The position numbers and the translations under genes were made by a program. Below are positions 48,557-59,922 of a stretch of 64,000 nucleotides of DNA, in pieces. The stretch is from Streptomyces sp. WMMC500. Lineage in GTDB: Bacteria > Actinomycetota > Actinomycetes > Streptomycetales > Streptomycetaceae. Under the pieces are notes generated by a model. It searched no databases. It was not told the DNA's origin and was given only the letters and a program-made list of their open reading frames with translations. How positions within the stretch are numbered: the stretch's first letter is position 1; every line of letters begins with the position of its first letter. Where the stretch lies: positions 8,162,001 through 8,226,000 of the forward strand of contig NZ_CP114905.1 of assembly GCF_027497195.1 (NCBI RefSeq). The letters run 5' to 3'.

Positions 48557-49218
48557 TCCGCGTGATGCTCGCCGACGACCAGGTGCTCGTACGGGCCGGC
48601 TTCGGCGCCCTCCTCGACGCCCAGGAAGACGTGGCGGTGTGCGGCGAGGCGGCCGACGGCGAGCAGGCCGTGGCCCTCGTCCGCGAACAGCGCCCTGACG
48701 TCGTCCTCATGGACATCCGCATGCCGGTCCTCGACGGCCTGGAGGCCACCCGCCGGATCACCGGCGACCCGGACCTGGCGGACGTGAAGGTCGTCATGCT
48801 CACCACCTTCGAGCTGGACGAGTACGTCTTCGAGGCGATCCGCTCCGGCGCCTCCGGCTTCCTGGTCAAGGACACCGAGCCGGAGGAACTGGTGCGCGCG
48901 GTACGGGCGGTGGTCGAGGGCGACGCACTGCTGTCCCCGGGCGTCACCCGCCGGCTGATCTCCGAGTTCGCCGCCCGCTCCAAGCAGCCCGCGGCGGCCG
49001 CGGCGCTGGACGAGCTGACCGACCGGGAGCGGGAGGTCATGGCGCTGGTGGGCATGGGCCTGTCCAACGAGGAGATCGCCCGCAGGCTGGTGGTCAGCCC
49101 GCTGACCGCCAAGACGCACGTCAGCCGGACCATGGTCAAACTCGGCGTACGGGACCGGGCGCAACTGGTGGTGCAGGCCTACGAGTCGGGGCTGGTACGC
49201 CCCGGCTGGCTCGGCTGA
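48553..49218 (+). CDS. NarL/FixJ-family response regulator
   Basis: 221 aa from GTG at 48553. Receiver domain: acidic pair in VMLADDQVLVRAG, phosphorylated Asp in DVVLMDIRMPVLDG, Thr in VVMLTTFELD, Lys in GFLVKDTEPE. Output LuxR-type helix-turn-helix LTDREREVMALVGMGLSNEE to LTAKTHVSRTMVKLGVRDRA. Coupled to the kinase by a 4-nt overlap. Its targets are not evident here. The gene ends 69 nt before the geosmin synthase gene, which is convergent. Confidence 0.94.
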   Translation: MIRVMLADDQVLVRAGFGALLDAQEDVAVCGEAADGEQAVALVREQRPDVVLMDIRMPVLDGLEATRRITGDPDLADVKVVMLTTFELDEYVFEAIRSGASGFLVKDTEPEELVRAVRAVVEGDALLSPGVTRRLISEFAARSKQPAAAAALDELTDREREVMALVGMGLSNEEIARRLVVSPLTAKTHVSRTMVKLGVRDRAQLVVQAYESGLVRPGWLG

Positions 49219-49287
49219 CCCGGGAGCCGTGACAGGGGACCCGGCCCCGTGCCCCGGGTCCCCGCGCCTGCCCGCCGCCCCGGGCAC

Positions 49288-52401
<3,114 letters not shown>

Positions 52402-52428
52402 CTAGCGCCCCGGAGCGGCCCGCGCCGG

Positions 52429-52464
52429 GACCAGAACGACCAGAAGTTTCCTTGCGTTCACAAG
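52429..52464. promoter_or_regulatory. Possible regulator sites between citB-type gene and tctC
   Basis: Direct repeat GACCAGAAC/GACCAGAAG (52429-52437 and 52438-52446) followed by CTTG-N6-CAAG (52451-52464), in the AT-richer centre of the divergent space. Candidate binding sites for the CitB-type regulator. Confidence 0.45.
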
Positions 52465-52560
52465 CGCGACACGCGGCGGTCGCGGCGGGAGCATGTGGCG
52501 ACATCCGGACCCCAGTGATCATCCACGGCTCCGCGGAGCCGGCTCCTCGACGAAGAGGCG

Positions 52561-53568
52561 GTGACCCGAACCGTGCGTCTGCCGGCCACTCTACGCACCC
52601 CGTTCGCGCTCGCGGCGGCGGCGCTCCTGGTGCTCCTCGGCCCGCCCCTCCTCACGGAGGGGGACGGCGCGGCGGACGGCAGCAGGATCCCCGGCCTGGA
52701 GCTGATGGTGCCCAACACCCCGGGGGGCGGCTACGACATCACCGCCCGGACCGTCGCCAGGAACATCGAGGACGCCGATCTCGGCAGCAACGTCGAGGTC
52801 TTCAACCTCCCCGGGGCCGGCGGCACCGTGGGCCTGTCCCGGCTGGTCAACGAGCACGGCAACGGCAAGCTCGCGATGTCCATGGGGCTCGGGGTCAGCG
52901 GCGCGGTCCGTACCAACACGACCGGCCACACGCTCGCCGACACCACCCCCCTCGCGCGGGTCACCGAGGAGCCCGACATCGTCGTGGTCCCCGCCGACTC
53001 CCCGTACCGGACGTTCGAGGACCTGCTGGCCGACTGGAAGGCCGCCCCGGGCAAGACCCCGGTCGGCGGCGGCTCGTCTCCCGGCGGTCCGGACCATCTG
53101 GCGCCGATGCTGATGGCCCGGGCCGCCGGGATCGTGCCGAAGGAGGTCAACTACGTGCCGTACGACGGCGGCGGCGAACTGCTCGCGTCGATCCTCGGCG
53201 GCAAGGTCGCCTTCGGCGTCTCCGGCGTCGGCGAGTACCTCGACCAGATCGAGGCGGGCGACCTGCGGGTGCTCGCCGTCACCGGTGGCCGGCGGCACCC
53301 GGGCATCGACGCGCCGACGCTGCGCGAGACGGGCATCGACGTGGCGTTCACCAACTGGCGCGGCTTCGTCGCCCCGCCGGGGCTGTCCGACACCGAACGC
53401 AAGAACCTCATCCACCTCTTCGAGAAGCTGCACGACACCGCCGAGTGGCGGCAGTCGCTGAAGAAGAACGGCTGGACCGACGCCTTCCTCACCGGCGAGA
53501 AGTTCGGCGACTACCTCGACGCGCAGGACCGGCGCGTGGTCTCGGTGCTGAAGGAGCTGGGCCTGTGA
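52561..53568 (+). CDS. tctC: Tripartite tricarboxylate transporter substrate-binding protein, TctC family
   Basis: 335 aa from GTG at 52561 with GAAGAGGCG upstream. The N-terminus has a signal-like hydrophobic stretch (LRTPFALAAAALLVLLGPPL). The TctC fold is clear: LELMVPNTPGGGYDITARTV, NLPGAGGTVGLSRLVNEHGN, VVVPADSPYRTFEDLLADWK, GGPDHLAPMLMARAAGIVPK, VNYVPYDGGGELLASILGGK, LRVLAVTGGRRHPGIDAPTL and FVAPPGLSDTERKNLI. It binds a carboxylate outside the membrane and passes it to TctA/B. The stop overlaps tctB by 4 nt. Confidence 0.93.
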   Translation: MTRTVRLPATLRTPFALAAAALLVLLGPPLLTEGDGAADGSRIPGLELMVPNTPGGGYDITARTVARNIEDADLGSNVEVFNLPGAGGTVGLSRLVNEHGNGKLAMSMGLGVSGAVRTNTTGHTLADTTPLARVTEEPDIVVVPADSPYRTFEDLLADWKAAPGKTPVGGGSSPGGPDHLAPMLMARAAGIVPKEVNYVPYDGGGELLASILGGKVAFGVSGVGEYLDQIEAGDLRVLAVTGGRRHPGIDAPTLRETGIDVAFTNWRGFVAPPGLSDTERKNLIHLFEKLHDTAEWRQSLKKNGWTDAFLTGEKFGDYLDAQDRRVVSVLKELGL

Positions 53569-54146
53569 CGAACGAGCCGACCACGGACGGCACCCGGATG
53601 CCCGGAGGGCCGCCGGACGACAGGGACGCCCCGGACGGGGCCGCCGGCGGGCCACTCGCCGCGTTGCGCGGCAGGTCCGAACTCGGCGTCTGCGTCCTGC
53701 TGCTGGCCCTCGGCGTGGTGGTCCTGACCGACGCCCTGACCATGGACACCGACTACGCCCAGCGCGGCCCCGTCGGACCCGAGGCCGTCCCCACCGTCGT
53801 CGGGACCGCCCTCCTCGTCGTCGCCGCCCTCCTCGCCGTGGACGTGCTGCGCGGCGGCAAGGGTGAGGCCGAGGGCGGCGAGGACGTCGACCTCGACGCG
53901 CCCTCCGAGTGGCGCACCGTGCTGCTGCTCGCCGGGGTCTTCCTCGCCACCGCCTTCCTCATCGGCGAGGTCGGCTTCCCCGTCGCCGGAGCCCTGCTGT
54001 TCTGGGGCGCGGCCTACGCGCTGGGCAGCCGCGCGTTCGGCACCGACCCGCTCGTGGCGGCCGTGCTGTCGGTGACCACGTACCTCGTCTTCAACAACCT
54101 GCTGGGTGTCCCGCTGCCCGGCGGGCCCCTCATGGAGGTGCTGTGA
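53565..54146 (+). CDS. tctB: Tripartite tricarboxylate transporter small permease, TctB family
   Basis: 193 aa from GTG at 53565 (GTGA overlap). After a 45-residue soluble N-terminus it has four spans ([74 protein letters not shown] plus [20 protein letters not shown]). [10 protein letters not shown] and [16 protein letters not shown] are typical of TctB. It forms the small membrane subunit. tctA starts 2 nt after its stop. Confidence 0.9.
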   Translation: MTNEPTTDGTRMPGGPPDDRDAPDGAAGGPLAALRGRSELGVCVLLLALGVVVLTDALTMDTDYAQRGPVGPEAVPTVVGTALLVVAALLAVDVLRGGKGEAEGGEDVDLDAPSEWRTVLLLAGVFLATAFLIGEVGFPVAGALLFWGAAYALGSRAFGTDPLVAAVLSVTTYLVFNNLLGVPLPGGPLMEVL

Positions 54147-54147
54147 G

Positions 54148-55674
54148 ATGGACTCCCTCACCTCCCTCGTCGACGGCTTCGGCACCGCGCTGACGCCCGC
54201 CCACCTCCTCTGGGCCGCCGTCGGCGTCCTCCTCGGCACCGCCATCGGCGTGCTGCCCGGTATCGGCCCCGCGATGGCCGTCGCGCTGCTGCTCCCCGTG
54301 ACGTACGGGCTGGAGCCCACCGCGGCGCTCATCATGTTCGCCGGCATCTACTACGGCGGCATGTTCGGCGGCTCCACCACCTCGATCCTGCTCAACACAC
54401 CGGGCGAGAGCGCCGCGGTGGTCGCCGCCATCGAGGGCAACCCGATGGCCAAGGCGGGCCGCGGCCCGCAGGCCCTGGCCGCCGCGGCCATCGGGCACTT
54501 CGCCGGCGGCATGATCGGCACCGTCCTGCTGGTCGCGCTGGCGCCGGTGATCGCCGACCTGGCCGTCGACATCGGCGCGCCGGACTACTTCGCCCTCATG
54601 GTCCTCGCGTTCATCGCGGTGACCTCCGTGCTGGGCCGCTCCCGCATCCGCGGCTTCGCCTCCCTGCTGGTCGGGCTGACGATCGGCCTGGTCGGCCTCG
54701 ACCAGATGACCGGCCAGGAGCGGCTGACGTTCGGCTCCCTGCAACTCGCCGACGGCATCGACGTCATCATCGTCGCGGTCGGCCTCTTCGCGGTCGGCGA
54801 GGCGCTGTGGGTGGCCGCCCGGCTGCGCTCGGGCACCCAGGGCCCCATCCCCGTCGGCCGGCCGTGGCTGGCGCGGGCCGATGTGCGGCGCACCTGGAAG
54901 CCGTGGCTGCGGGGACCGGCGATCGGCTTCCCGTTCGGGGCGATCCCGGCGGGCGGCGCGGAGATCCCCACGTTCCTGTCGTACGTGACGGAGAAGCGGC
55001 TGTCGAAGCACCCGGACGAGTTCGGCAAGGGCGCCATCGAAGGCGTCGCCGGGCCGGAGTCGGCGGCGTCCGCGTCCGCGGCCGGCACGCTGGTGTCGAT
55101 GCTCACGCTCGGCCTGCCGACGACCGCGACGGCCGCCGTGATGCTGGCCGCGTTCCAGCAGTACGGCATCCAGCCGGGCCCGCTGCTCTTCGACCGCGAA
55201 CCGGACCTGGTGTGGGGTCTGATCGCGTCGCTGTTCGTCGGGATGTTCCTGCTGCTGCTCATCAACCTGCCGCTGGCGCCGGTGTGGGCGAAGCTGCTGC
55301 GCATCCCCCGGCCGTACCTGTACGCGGGCATCCTGTTCTTCGCGGCGGTCGGCGCGTACGCCGTCAGCGGCGAGGCGGTCGACCTGGTCATCCTGCTGGT
55401 GATCGGCCTGATCGGGCTCGGCATGCGGCGCTACGGGCTGCCGGTGCTGCCCGCGATCGTCGGCGTCATCCTCGGCCCGGCGGCCGAGCAGCAGATGCGC
55501 CGGGCGCTGCAACTCAGCGACGGCGCCCTGAGCGGCCTGGTGAACACCCCGTTCGCCGTCACCGTCTACGCCGTCATCGCGCTGATCCTGCTCTGGCCCC
55601 TGGCCAGGCTGCTGGTCAGGCGGCAGGTCACCAGCGACGGAGAACGAGCCCGACGCGGATCACGAACGCCGTAG
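54148..55674 (+). CDS. tctA: Tripartite tricarboxylate transporter large permease, TctA family
   Basis: 508 aa from ATG at 54148. About 11-12 spans. Family motifs: [100 protein letters not shown] and [20 protein letters not shown]. With tctC and tctB it makes a complete secondary (ion-driven) importer for citrate or similar acids. The gene ends by overlapping the small convergent membrane protein gene by 47 nt. Confidence 0.95.
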   Translation: MDSLTSLVDGFGTALTPAHLLWAAVGVLLGTAIGVLPGIGPAMAVALLLPVTYGLEPTAALIMFAGIYYGGMFGGSTTSILLNTPGESAAVVAAIEGNPMAKAGRGPQALAAAAIGHFAGGMIGTVLLVALAPVIADLAVDIGAPDYFALMVLAFIAVTSVLGRSRIRGFASLLVGLTIGLVGLDQMTGQERLTFGSLQLADGIDVIIVAVGLFAVGEALWVAARLRSGTQGPIPVGRPWLARADVRRTWKPWLRGPAIGFPFGAIPAGGAEIPTFLSYVTEKRLSKHPDEFGKGAIEGVAGPESAASASAAGTLVSMLTLGLPTTATAAVMLAAFQQYGIQPGPLLFDREPDLVWGLIASLFVGMFLLLLINLPLAPVWAKLLRIPRPYLYAGILFFAAVGAYAVSGEAVDLVILLVIGLIGLGMRRYGLPVLPAIVGVILGPAAEQQMRRALQLSDGALSGLVNTPFAVTVYAVIALILLWPLARLLVRRQVTSDGERARRGSRTP

Positions 55675-55858
55675 CCCCCGCCGCCTTCGCGGCCGTGAGA
55701 ACCCCCACCCTTGCGTCGCCGCGCACCGCGTCGAAGAACAGCGCGGGCGCGGCGACGGCGAGGAACACCGCCCCCGCCAGAAGCGCCCCCGTGACCGCCG
55801 CGTACACGATCTCGACGGTCACGGCGTCCCGTTGGCTCTGCGTCCGCGGCCCTGTCAT
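55628..55858 (-). CDS. Small two-TM membrane protein of unknown function
   Basis: 76 aa from ATG at 55858, where AGGGGG lies 6 nt upstream; an ATG at 55873 would add 5 residues. Two spans: [20 protein letters not shown] and the next hydrophobic piece [20 protein letters not shown], which ends VLRRW. It starts close to a MarR gene on the other strand, with an inverted repeat between them, so it may be controlled by that regulator. Its last 47 nt overlap the tctA 3' end in opposite orientation. The family is not recognised. Confidence 0.65.
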   Translation of the reverse strand: MTGPRTQSQRDAVTVEIVYAAVTGALLAGAVFLAVAAPALFFDAVRGDARVGVLTAAKAAGATAFVIRVGLVLRRW

Positions 55859-55872
55859 ATCCAGCCCCCTCA

Positions 55873-55916
55873 TGCAACGAAGGATATCCGCGCGACCCCG
55901 TGTTCAATCCGTTGCA
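55873..55916. promoter_or_regulatory. Dyad between the small membrane gene and marR
   Basis: TGCAACG (55873-55879) and CGTTGCA (55910-55916) are inverted; GGAT/ATCC pairs extend the half-sites and a central GGATATCC palindrome (55882-55889) follows the first. Likely MarR-type binding sites. Confidence 0.5.
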
Positions 55917-55961
55917 CACCGGCCGTCACATCCCGCTCACGGGCTGGTACGGTGCCATGCC

Positions 55962-56357
55962 ATGGCAACGGGGAGCGCCGAGGGCGCGGTCGTTTCTCAG
56001 TGGCGGGAGATCCGCGCGGTGCACGCGCGGGCTGTGGGCGAGTTGGACCGCGAGCTGCATCGATACGGCATCGGGGCCAGTGACTTCGAGGTGCTGGACG
56101 TGCTGCTCGGCATGGCGGACGCCGGCGACAGGGCGAGCCTGCGGGTCCAGGAGCTGGCGGACCGGGTGCACCTCAGCCAGAGCGCGCTGTCCCGCCTCGT
56201 CGGCAGGCTGGAGAAGCACGGGCTGGTGACCCGCGGCATGTGCCCCGAGGACCGCAGGGGCGTGCAGGTGTGCGTCACCGACGCGGGCCGCACGCTGCAC
56301 GCCGAGGCGCTGCCGGTGCAGCGGGCGGTCCTCGCCCGCACCGTCGGCGTCAGGTGA
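55962..56357 (+). CDS. MarR-family transcriptional regulator
   Basis: 131 aa from ATG at 55962. Winged helix: DRASLRVQELADRVHLSQSA then LSRLVGRLEKHGLVTRGMCP and wing EDRRGVQVCVTDAGRTLHAE (the DxRxxxxxLT signature appears as DRRGVQVCVT). The dimerisation helices flank it. MarR proteins repress efflux or detoxification genes and respond to phenolic or oxidising ligands. It may control the divergent small membrane protein; the MFS exporter downstream is convergent, not its direct operon partner. Confidence 0.9.
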   Translation: MATGSAEGAVVSQWREIRAVHARAVGELDRELHRYGIGASDFEVLDVLLGMADAGDRASLRVQELADRVHLSQSALSRLVGRLEKHGLVTRGMCPEDRRGVQVCVTDAGRTLHAEALPVQRAVLARTVGVR

Positions 56358-56378
56358 CCCGCCGGCCCCGCCGCCCCC

Positions 56379-57686
56379 TCACCTCCGGCGCGCGCCCGCC
56401 GCTTGCTGCCCTGCCTGCATGGCGTACGCGATGACCGACGCCGCCCCGGCGAGCAGCGCGACCGTGCTCAGCGCGGCGCGCAGCGAGAACCAGTCGGCCA
56501 GGAAGCCGATCGCCGGCGGGCCGAGGAGCATGCCGCCGTAGCCGAGGGTGGACGCGACGGCGACGCCGTGGGGTCCGGCGAGTTCGCCGGCGCGGCCGAT
56601 GGCGATGGGGAATATGTTGGCCAGGCCGAGGCCGGTGAGGGCGAACCCCACCAGCGCGCCCCAGACGGACGGGGAGAAGGAGCCGAGCAGCATGCCGGCG
56701 CAGGCGGTCGCGCCGCCGGCGACCAGGGCCCGGTTCTGGCCCAGCCGCAGCAGCAGCGCGGTGCCGGAGAGCCGGCCGGCGGTCATGGCGAGGGCGAAGA
56801 CGGAGTAGCCGGCGGCGGCCAGGCCGGGGCCGGCGTCCAGGGACTCCTTGAGGTGCAGCGCGCTCCAGTCGGCCATGGCCCCTTCGCCGTAGGCGGTGCA
56901 CAGGGCGACGAGCCCGAGCACGGCGACGAGGAGCCGGGTGCGCCCGGCGGTCGGCTCCGCCGCGGCCGGCCCGCCCCCCGGCTCTCCGCCGGGCACGCCG
57001 GGTGCGTCGGCGTCGGTGTCGGACCCTGCCGGGGCCGGGGCGGGCGGCGGCTTCGCGGCCGGGAGGGCGAGGAGCGCGGGTCCGGCGAAGGCGGTGACGG
57101 CCAGCCCGAGCAGCGCGAGGAGCAGCAGGTGCCGGGTGGGGGAGAGGTGGCCGGCGACGAGCGCGCCGAGCCCGGCGCCCAGCATCCCGCCCAGGCTGAA
57201 CGCCGCGTGGAAGCTGGGCATCACGGGCCGCCGCAGGGCGGCCACCAGGTCGACCGCCGCGCTGTTCATGGCGACGTTGATGGAGCCGAACGCGGCGCCG
57301 AAGACCAGCAGGACCAGCCCGAGCGCGAGAGCCGAGCGGGTCAGCGGCGGCAGCATCACGCCGACCGAGAGCAGGACGGCCGTGCCCACGGTGACCGCGT
57401 GGGCGCCGTAGCGGCGGATGAGCCCGCCGGTGAGCACCATGGTCGCCACCCCGCCCGCGGACACGCCGAGCAGCGCCAGGCCCAGGGCGCTGGGCGAGGC
57501 GCCGGTCTGGTCCTTGATGTCGGGGATGCGGACCACCCAGCCGGCGAAGACGAAGCCGTCGAGGGCGAAGAAGACGGTCAGGACGGTACGGAGACGGGCG
57601 AGCCGTGCTCCGGCCGGGCCGCGGGGCACGGGGGTGCCGCGCAGTGACCGGGGGAGCGCCGCCCGTATTTTGTTTAGCGTCGGCAC
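56379..57686 (-). CDS. MFS transporter
   Basis: 435 aa if translation starts at GTG 57686, seven bases after a TATTCT -10 on the same strand (leaderless); the frame is open 36 nt further. It has 12 spans. The typical first-loop motif is weak (GGLIRRYGAHAVTVG, between spans 2 and 3). A long Pro/Ala/Gly-rich cytosolic loop divides the two halves (PAAKPPPAPAPAGSDTDADA). The N-half opens FALDGFVFAGWVVRIPDIKD, resembling YbjJ/FucP-like sugar transporters. The substrate is unknown. It is divergent from a ROK repressor gene, which suggests a sugar. Confidence 0.87.
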   Translation of the reverse strand: MPTLNKIRAALPRSLRGTPVPRGPAGARLARLRTVLTVFFALDGFVFAGWVVRIPDIKDQTGASPSALGLALLGVSAGGVATMVLTGGLIRRYGAHAVTVGTAVLLSVGVMLPPLTRSALALGLVLLVFGAAFGSINVAMNSAAVDLVAALRRPVMPSFHAAFSLGGMLGAGLGALVAGHLSPTRHLLLLALLGLAVTAFAGPALLALPAAKPPPAPAPAGSDTDADAPGVPGGEPGGGPAAAEPTAGRTRLLVAVLGLVALCTAYGEGAMADWSALHLKESLDAGPGLAAAGYSVFALAMTAGRLSGTALLLRLGQNRALVAGGATACAGMLLGSFSPSVWGALVGFALTGLGLANIFPIAIGRAGELAGPHGVAVASTLGYGGMLLGPPAIGFLADWFSLRAALSTVALLAGAASVIAYAMQAGQQAAGARRR

Positions 57687-57698
57687 AAAGACAGAATA
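57666..57698. promoter_or_regulatory. ROK-type operator between MFS and ROK genes
   Basis: TATTTTGT (57666-57673) and ACAGAATA (57691-57698), inverted with one mismatch, around a centre at about 57682. It overlaps the MFS -10 (TATTCT on the minus strand). AT-rich dyads of this form are typical of ROK repressors such as NagC and XylR. Confidence 0.6.
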
Positions 57699-57703
57699 GG
57701 AGG

Positions 57704-58930
57704 GTGACGCCGACTCGTACAAGGCCCGCGCGACCCGAGAGGGGCCGCGGCGCGCTGGGGCCCGCGCTGGAGCTCGTCCACACCGGGCGGGCGCCCACCC
57801 GCGCCGTGCTCACCGCCGAGCTGGGCGTGACCCGGGCCACCGCGGGCGCCGTCGCCGCGGAACTGGAGGCGCTCGGCCTCATCACCGTCGACTCCCGGCC
57901 CGCCGCCGCCGGACACCAGGGCCGGCCCTCGCACGGCCTGTCCGTGAACGCCCAGGGTCCCGTCGTGCTCGCCGCGCAGGTGCACGCGGATGGCTTCCGG
58001 GCCGCGCTCGTCGGCCTCGGCGGGCGCATCGTCGCCACCGCACCCGGCTGCGGTACGGTCCCGGAAGATCCCGCGCACGTACTCGCGGCCGTCGTCGAGG
58101 AGGGCGCGAAGCTGCTGCGCGCCACCGGGCGGCCGTGCGTGGGCGCGGGTCTGGCGGTGCCGTCCGCGGTCGCCGAGCCGGACGGCGAGGCCCTCAACCC
58201 GCTCCACCTCGCCTGGCCCGCGGGCGCTCCCGTACGCAGGATCTTCCACGAGTGCCTGAGGGACTCGGGCATCGAGTTCGCCGCCGCCCCGCGGGCGTTC
58301 ACCGGCAACGACGTCAACCTCGCCGCCCTGGCCGAGCACCGCCACGGCGCCGGCCGCGGCTCCGCGCACCTGCTGTGCGTCGCCACCGGCCACCGCGGCG
58401 TCGGCGGGGCGCTCGTCCTCGACGGGCGGCTGCACACCGGCAGCGCGGGACTCGCTCTGGAGGTCGGCCACCTGACCGTCAACCCCGACGAGGGCCTGCC
58501 GTGCCACTGCGGCAGCCGCGGCTGCCTCGACGTCGAGACCGACCCCCTCGCGCTGCTCACGGCCGCGGGCCGGGCGGCAGGACCCGAGGTCTCGCTGCTC
58601 CAGCAGGCCCGCGAGCTGGTACGCGACGAGTACGCGGACCCGGCCGTAGCCGCCGCCGTCGCGCTGGTCGTGGACCGCCTCGGCCTCGGCCTCGCGGGCC
58701 TGGTCAACATCCTCAACCCCGACCGCATCATCCTCGGCGGCCTGCACCAGGTCCTGCTGGCCGCCGCGCCCGAGCGGCTGCGCGCGGTGGTGGCGGACCG
58801 CAGCCTGTGGGGGCGCAGCGGCGGAGTGCCGGTGCTGGAGTGCACGCTCGACCACAACAGCCTGGTCGGGGCGGCCGAACTCGCCTGGCAGCCGGTGCTC
58901 GACGACCCCCTCGGAGTCCTGGCGGGATGA
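57704..58930 (+). CDS. ROK-family transcriptional repressor
   Basis: 408 aa from GTG at 57704; AGGAGG directly abuts the start, which is unusually close, yet no better start exists. N-terminal winged helix PTRAVLTAELGVTRATAGAV with AAELEALGLITVDSRPAAAG; ROK domain with VCVATGHRGVGGALVLDG, ALEVGHLTVNPDE and zinc motif GLPCHCGSRGCLDVE. It lacks the consensus ATP-binding DIGGT loop, so it is a repressor not a kinase. Divergent from the MFS gene with an operator between, so it probably controls both in response to a sugar. Confidence 0.9.
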   Translation: MTPTRTRPARPERGRGALGPALELVHTGRAPTRAVLTAELGVTRATAGAVAAELEALGLITVDSRPAAAGHQGRPSHGLSVNAQGPVVLAAQVHADGFRAALVGLGGRIVATAPGCGTVPEDPAHVLAAVVEEGAKLLRATGRPCVGAGLAVPSAVAEPDGEALNPLHLAWPAGAPVRRIFHECLRDSGIEFAAAPRAFTGNDVNLAALAEHRHGAGRGSAHLLCVATGHRGVGGALVLDGRLHTGSAGLALEVGHLTVNPDEGLPCHCGSRGCLDVETDPLALLTAAGRAAGPEVSLLQQARELVRDEYADPAVAAAVALVVDRLGLGLAGLVNILNPDRIILGGLHQVLLAAAPERLRAVVADRSLWGRSGGVPVLECTLDHNSLVGAAELAWQPVLDDPLGVLAG

Positions 58931-59034
58931 CGGCGCGGCCGGACCGCCGCGACGCGCACCGATGACTTCCGGGCCCGCCGCCGGTCTCACCGTCAGACTC
59001 GACGGTCTGTACCCACGGAAGGAAAGGCGGCCCC

Positions 59035-59577
59035 ATGGCGAAGCTGCTGTACTCGGCCACCATGTCGCTCGACGGCTTCATCGCGGGACCGGGCGGCGAC
59101 ATGTCCTGGCTCGCCGACCACCTCGGGGCCAACCCCACGGTCGACGGGCTGATCCCGCAGGTCGGCTCGATCCTCTCGGGCGCCCGCAGCTTCCGCGGCG
59201 ACGACCCGCACCGCGGCACGGAGCACGAGGGCGAGGCGTTCGGCGGCGGCTGGGAGGGGCAGCAGTTCGTGCTCACCCACCACCCGCCGGCGGAGCCCGT
59301 CCCCGGCGTCACCTTCGCCGGCGACCTCGACACCGCCGTCACCGCGGCGAAGGCCGCTGCCGGCGACGGCTACGTGAACGTCATCGGCGCCGACGTCGCC
59401 CGCCAGTGCATCGAGGCGGGTCTGCTGGACGAGGTGCTGGTGTTCACCGCGCCGGTGTTCCTCGGCGACGGCGTCCGGCTCTTCGACCGCCCCGGCGGCG
59501 CCCGGGTCCGGCTGGAGCAGGTACAGGTGTCCGCCCTGCCGCACTGCACCGGGATCTGGCTGCGCGTCGTCGGCTGA
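59035..59577 (+). CDS. Dihydrofolate reductase-fold (RibD C-terminal-like) protein
   Basis: 180 aa. The N-terminus LLYSATMSLDGFIAGPGGDM, the segment ILSGARSFRGDDPH, QQFVLTHHPPAEPVPGVTFA, GYVNVIGADVARQCIEAGLL (NADPH site) and DEVLVFTAPVFLGDGVRLFD are the pattern of the RibD_C reductase family. Substrates of such stand-alone proteins are mostly unknown; a pteridine or riboflavin-type intermediate is possible. Cytosolic; single gene followed by a terminator. Confidence 0.88.
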   Translation: MAKLLYSATMSLDGFIAGPGGDMSWLADHLGANPTVDGLIPQVGSILSGARSFRGDDPHRGTEHEGEAFGGGWEGQQFVLTHHPPAEPVPGVTFAGDLDTAVTAAKAAAGDGYVNVIGADVARQCIEAGLLDEVLVFTAPVFLGDGVRLFDRPGGARVRLEQVQVSALPHCTGIWLRVVG

Positions 59578-59581
59578 GCGA

Positions 59582-59613
59582 CCCGGAGCGCCCGGGGAGC
59601 CCGGAGCGCCCGG
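59582..59613. repeat. 14-nt tandem direct repeat
   Basis: CCCGGAGCGCCCGG at 59582-59595 and 59600-59613 (period 18), just after the reductase stop. Confidence 0.55.
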
Positions 59614-59647
59614 CCGGTCGAACGGCCCCCGAACCGGTCACGGACGT

Positions 59648-59677
59648 CCGCGGGCCGGACCGCCGTCCGGTCCGCGG
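59648..59677 (+). terminator. Terminator after the RibD-like gene
   Basis: 13-bp stem (CCGCGGGCCGGAC / GTCCGGTCCGCGG, one G-U) with a CGCC loop. The remainder of 59578-59922 has no gene; it ends in the operator at 59861-59877. Confidence 0.7.
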
Positions 59678-59860
59678 CGCCCGCGCCGGTGGGGGTTGCC
59701 GTCCGCCCGGCCGGCCGGGTGCCGGGTCCGGCGCGACCGGGCGGAGCGGCTACGGAACCGCCGCCAGGCTGCGGGGAAGCGAGCGGACCCGATGCCGCAC
59801 AGTCAACTCGCCACCCGTGCCCACCGGGAGGGCGCACACGCCACGACTGCGGGCGCGCAC

Positions 59861-59877
59861 TTCACACCCCGTGTGAA
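59861..59877 (+). promoter_or_regulatory. Perfect palindromic operator upstream of the XRE-type gene
   Basis: TTCACAC-CCC-GTGTGAA, 7-bp arms, 45 nt before the start codon. The half-site with its spacer (CCCCGTGTGAA) recurs at 62276-62286. Confidence 0.6.
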
Positions 59878-59922
59878 AGGCCCTCGGTTACGCTGGCGAA
59901 CACCCTGCTCGCAGGAGGGCAC

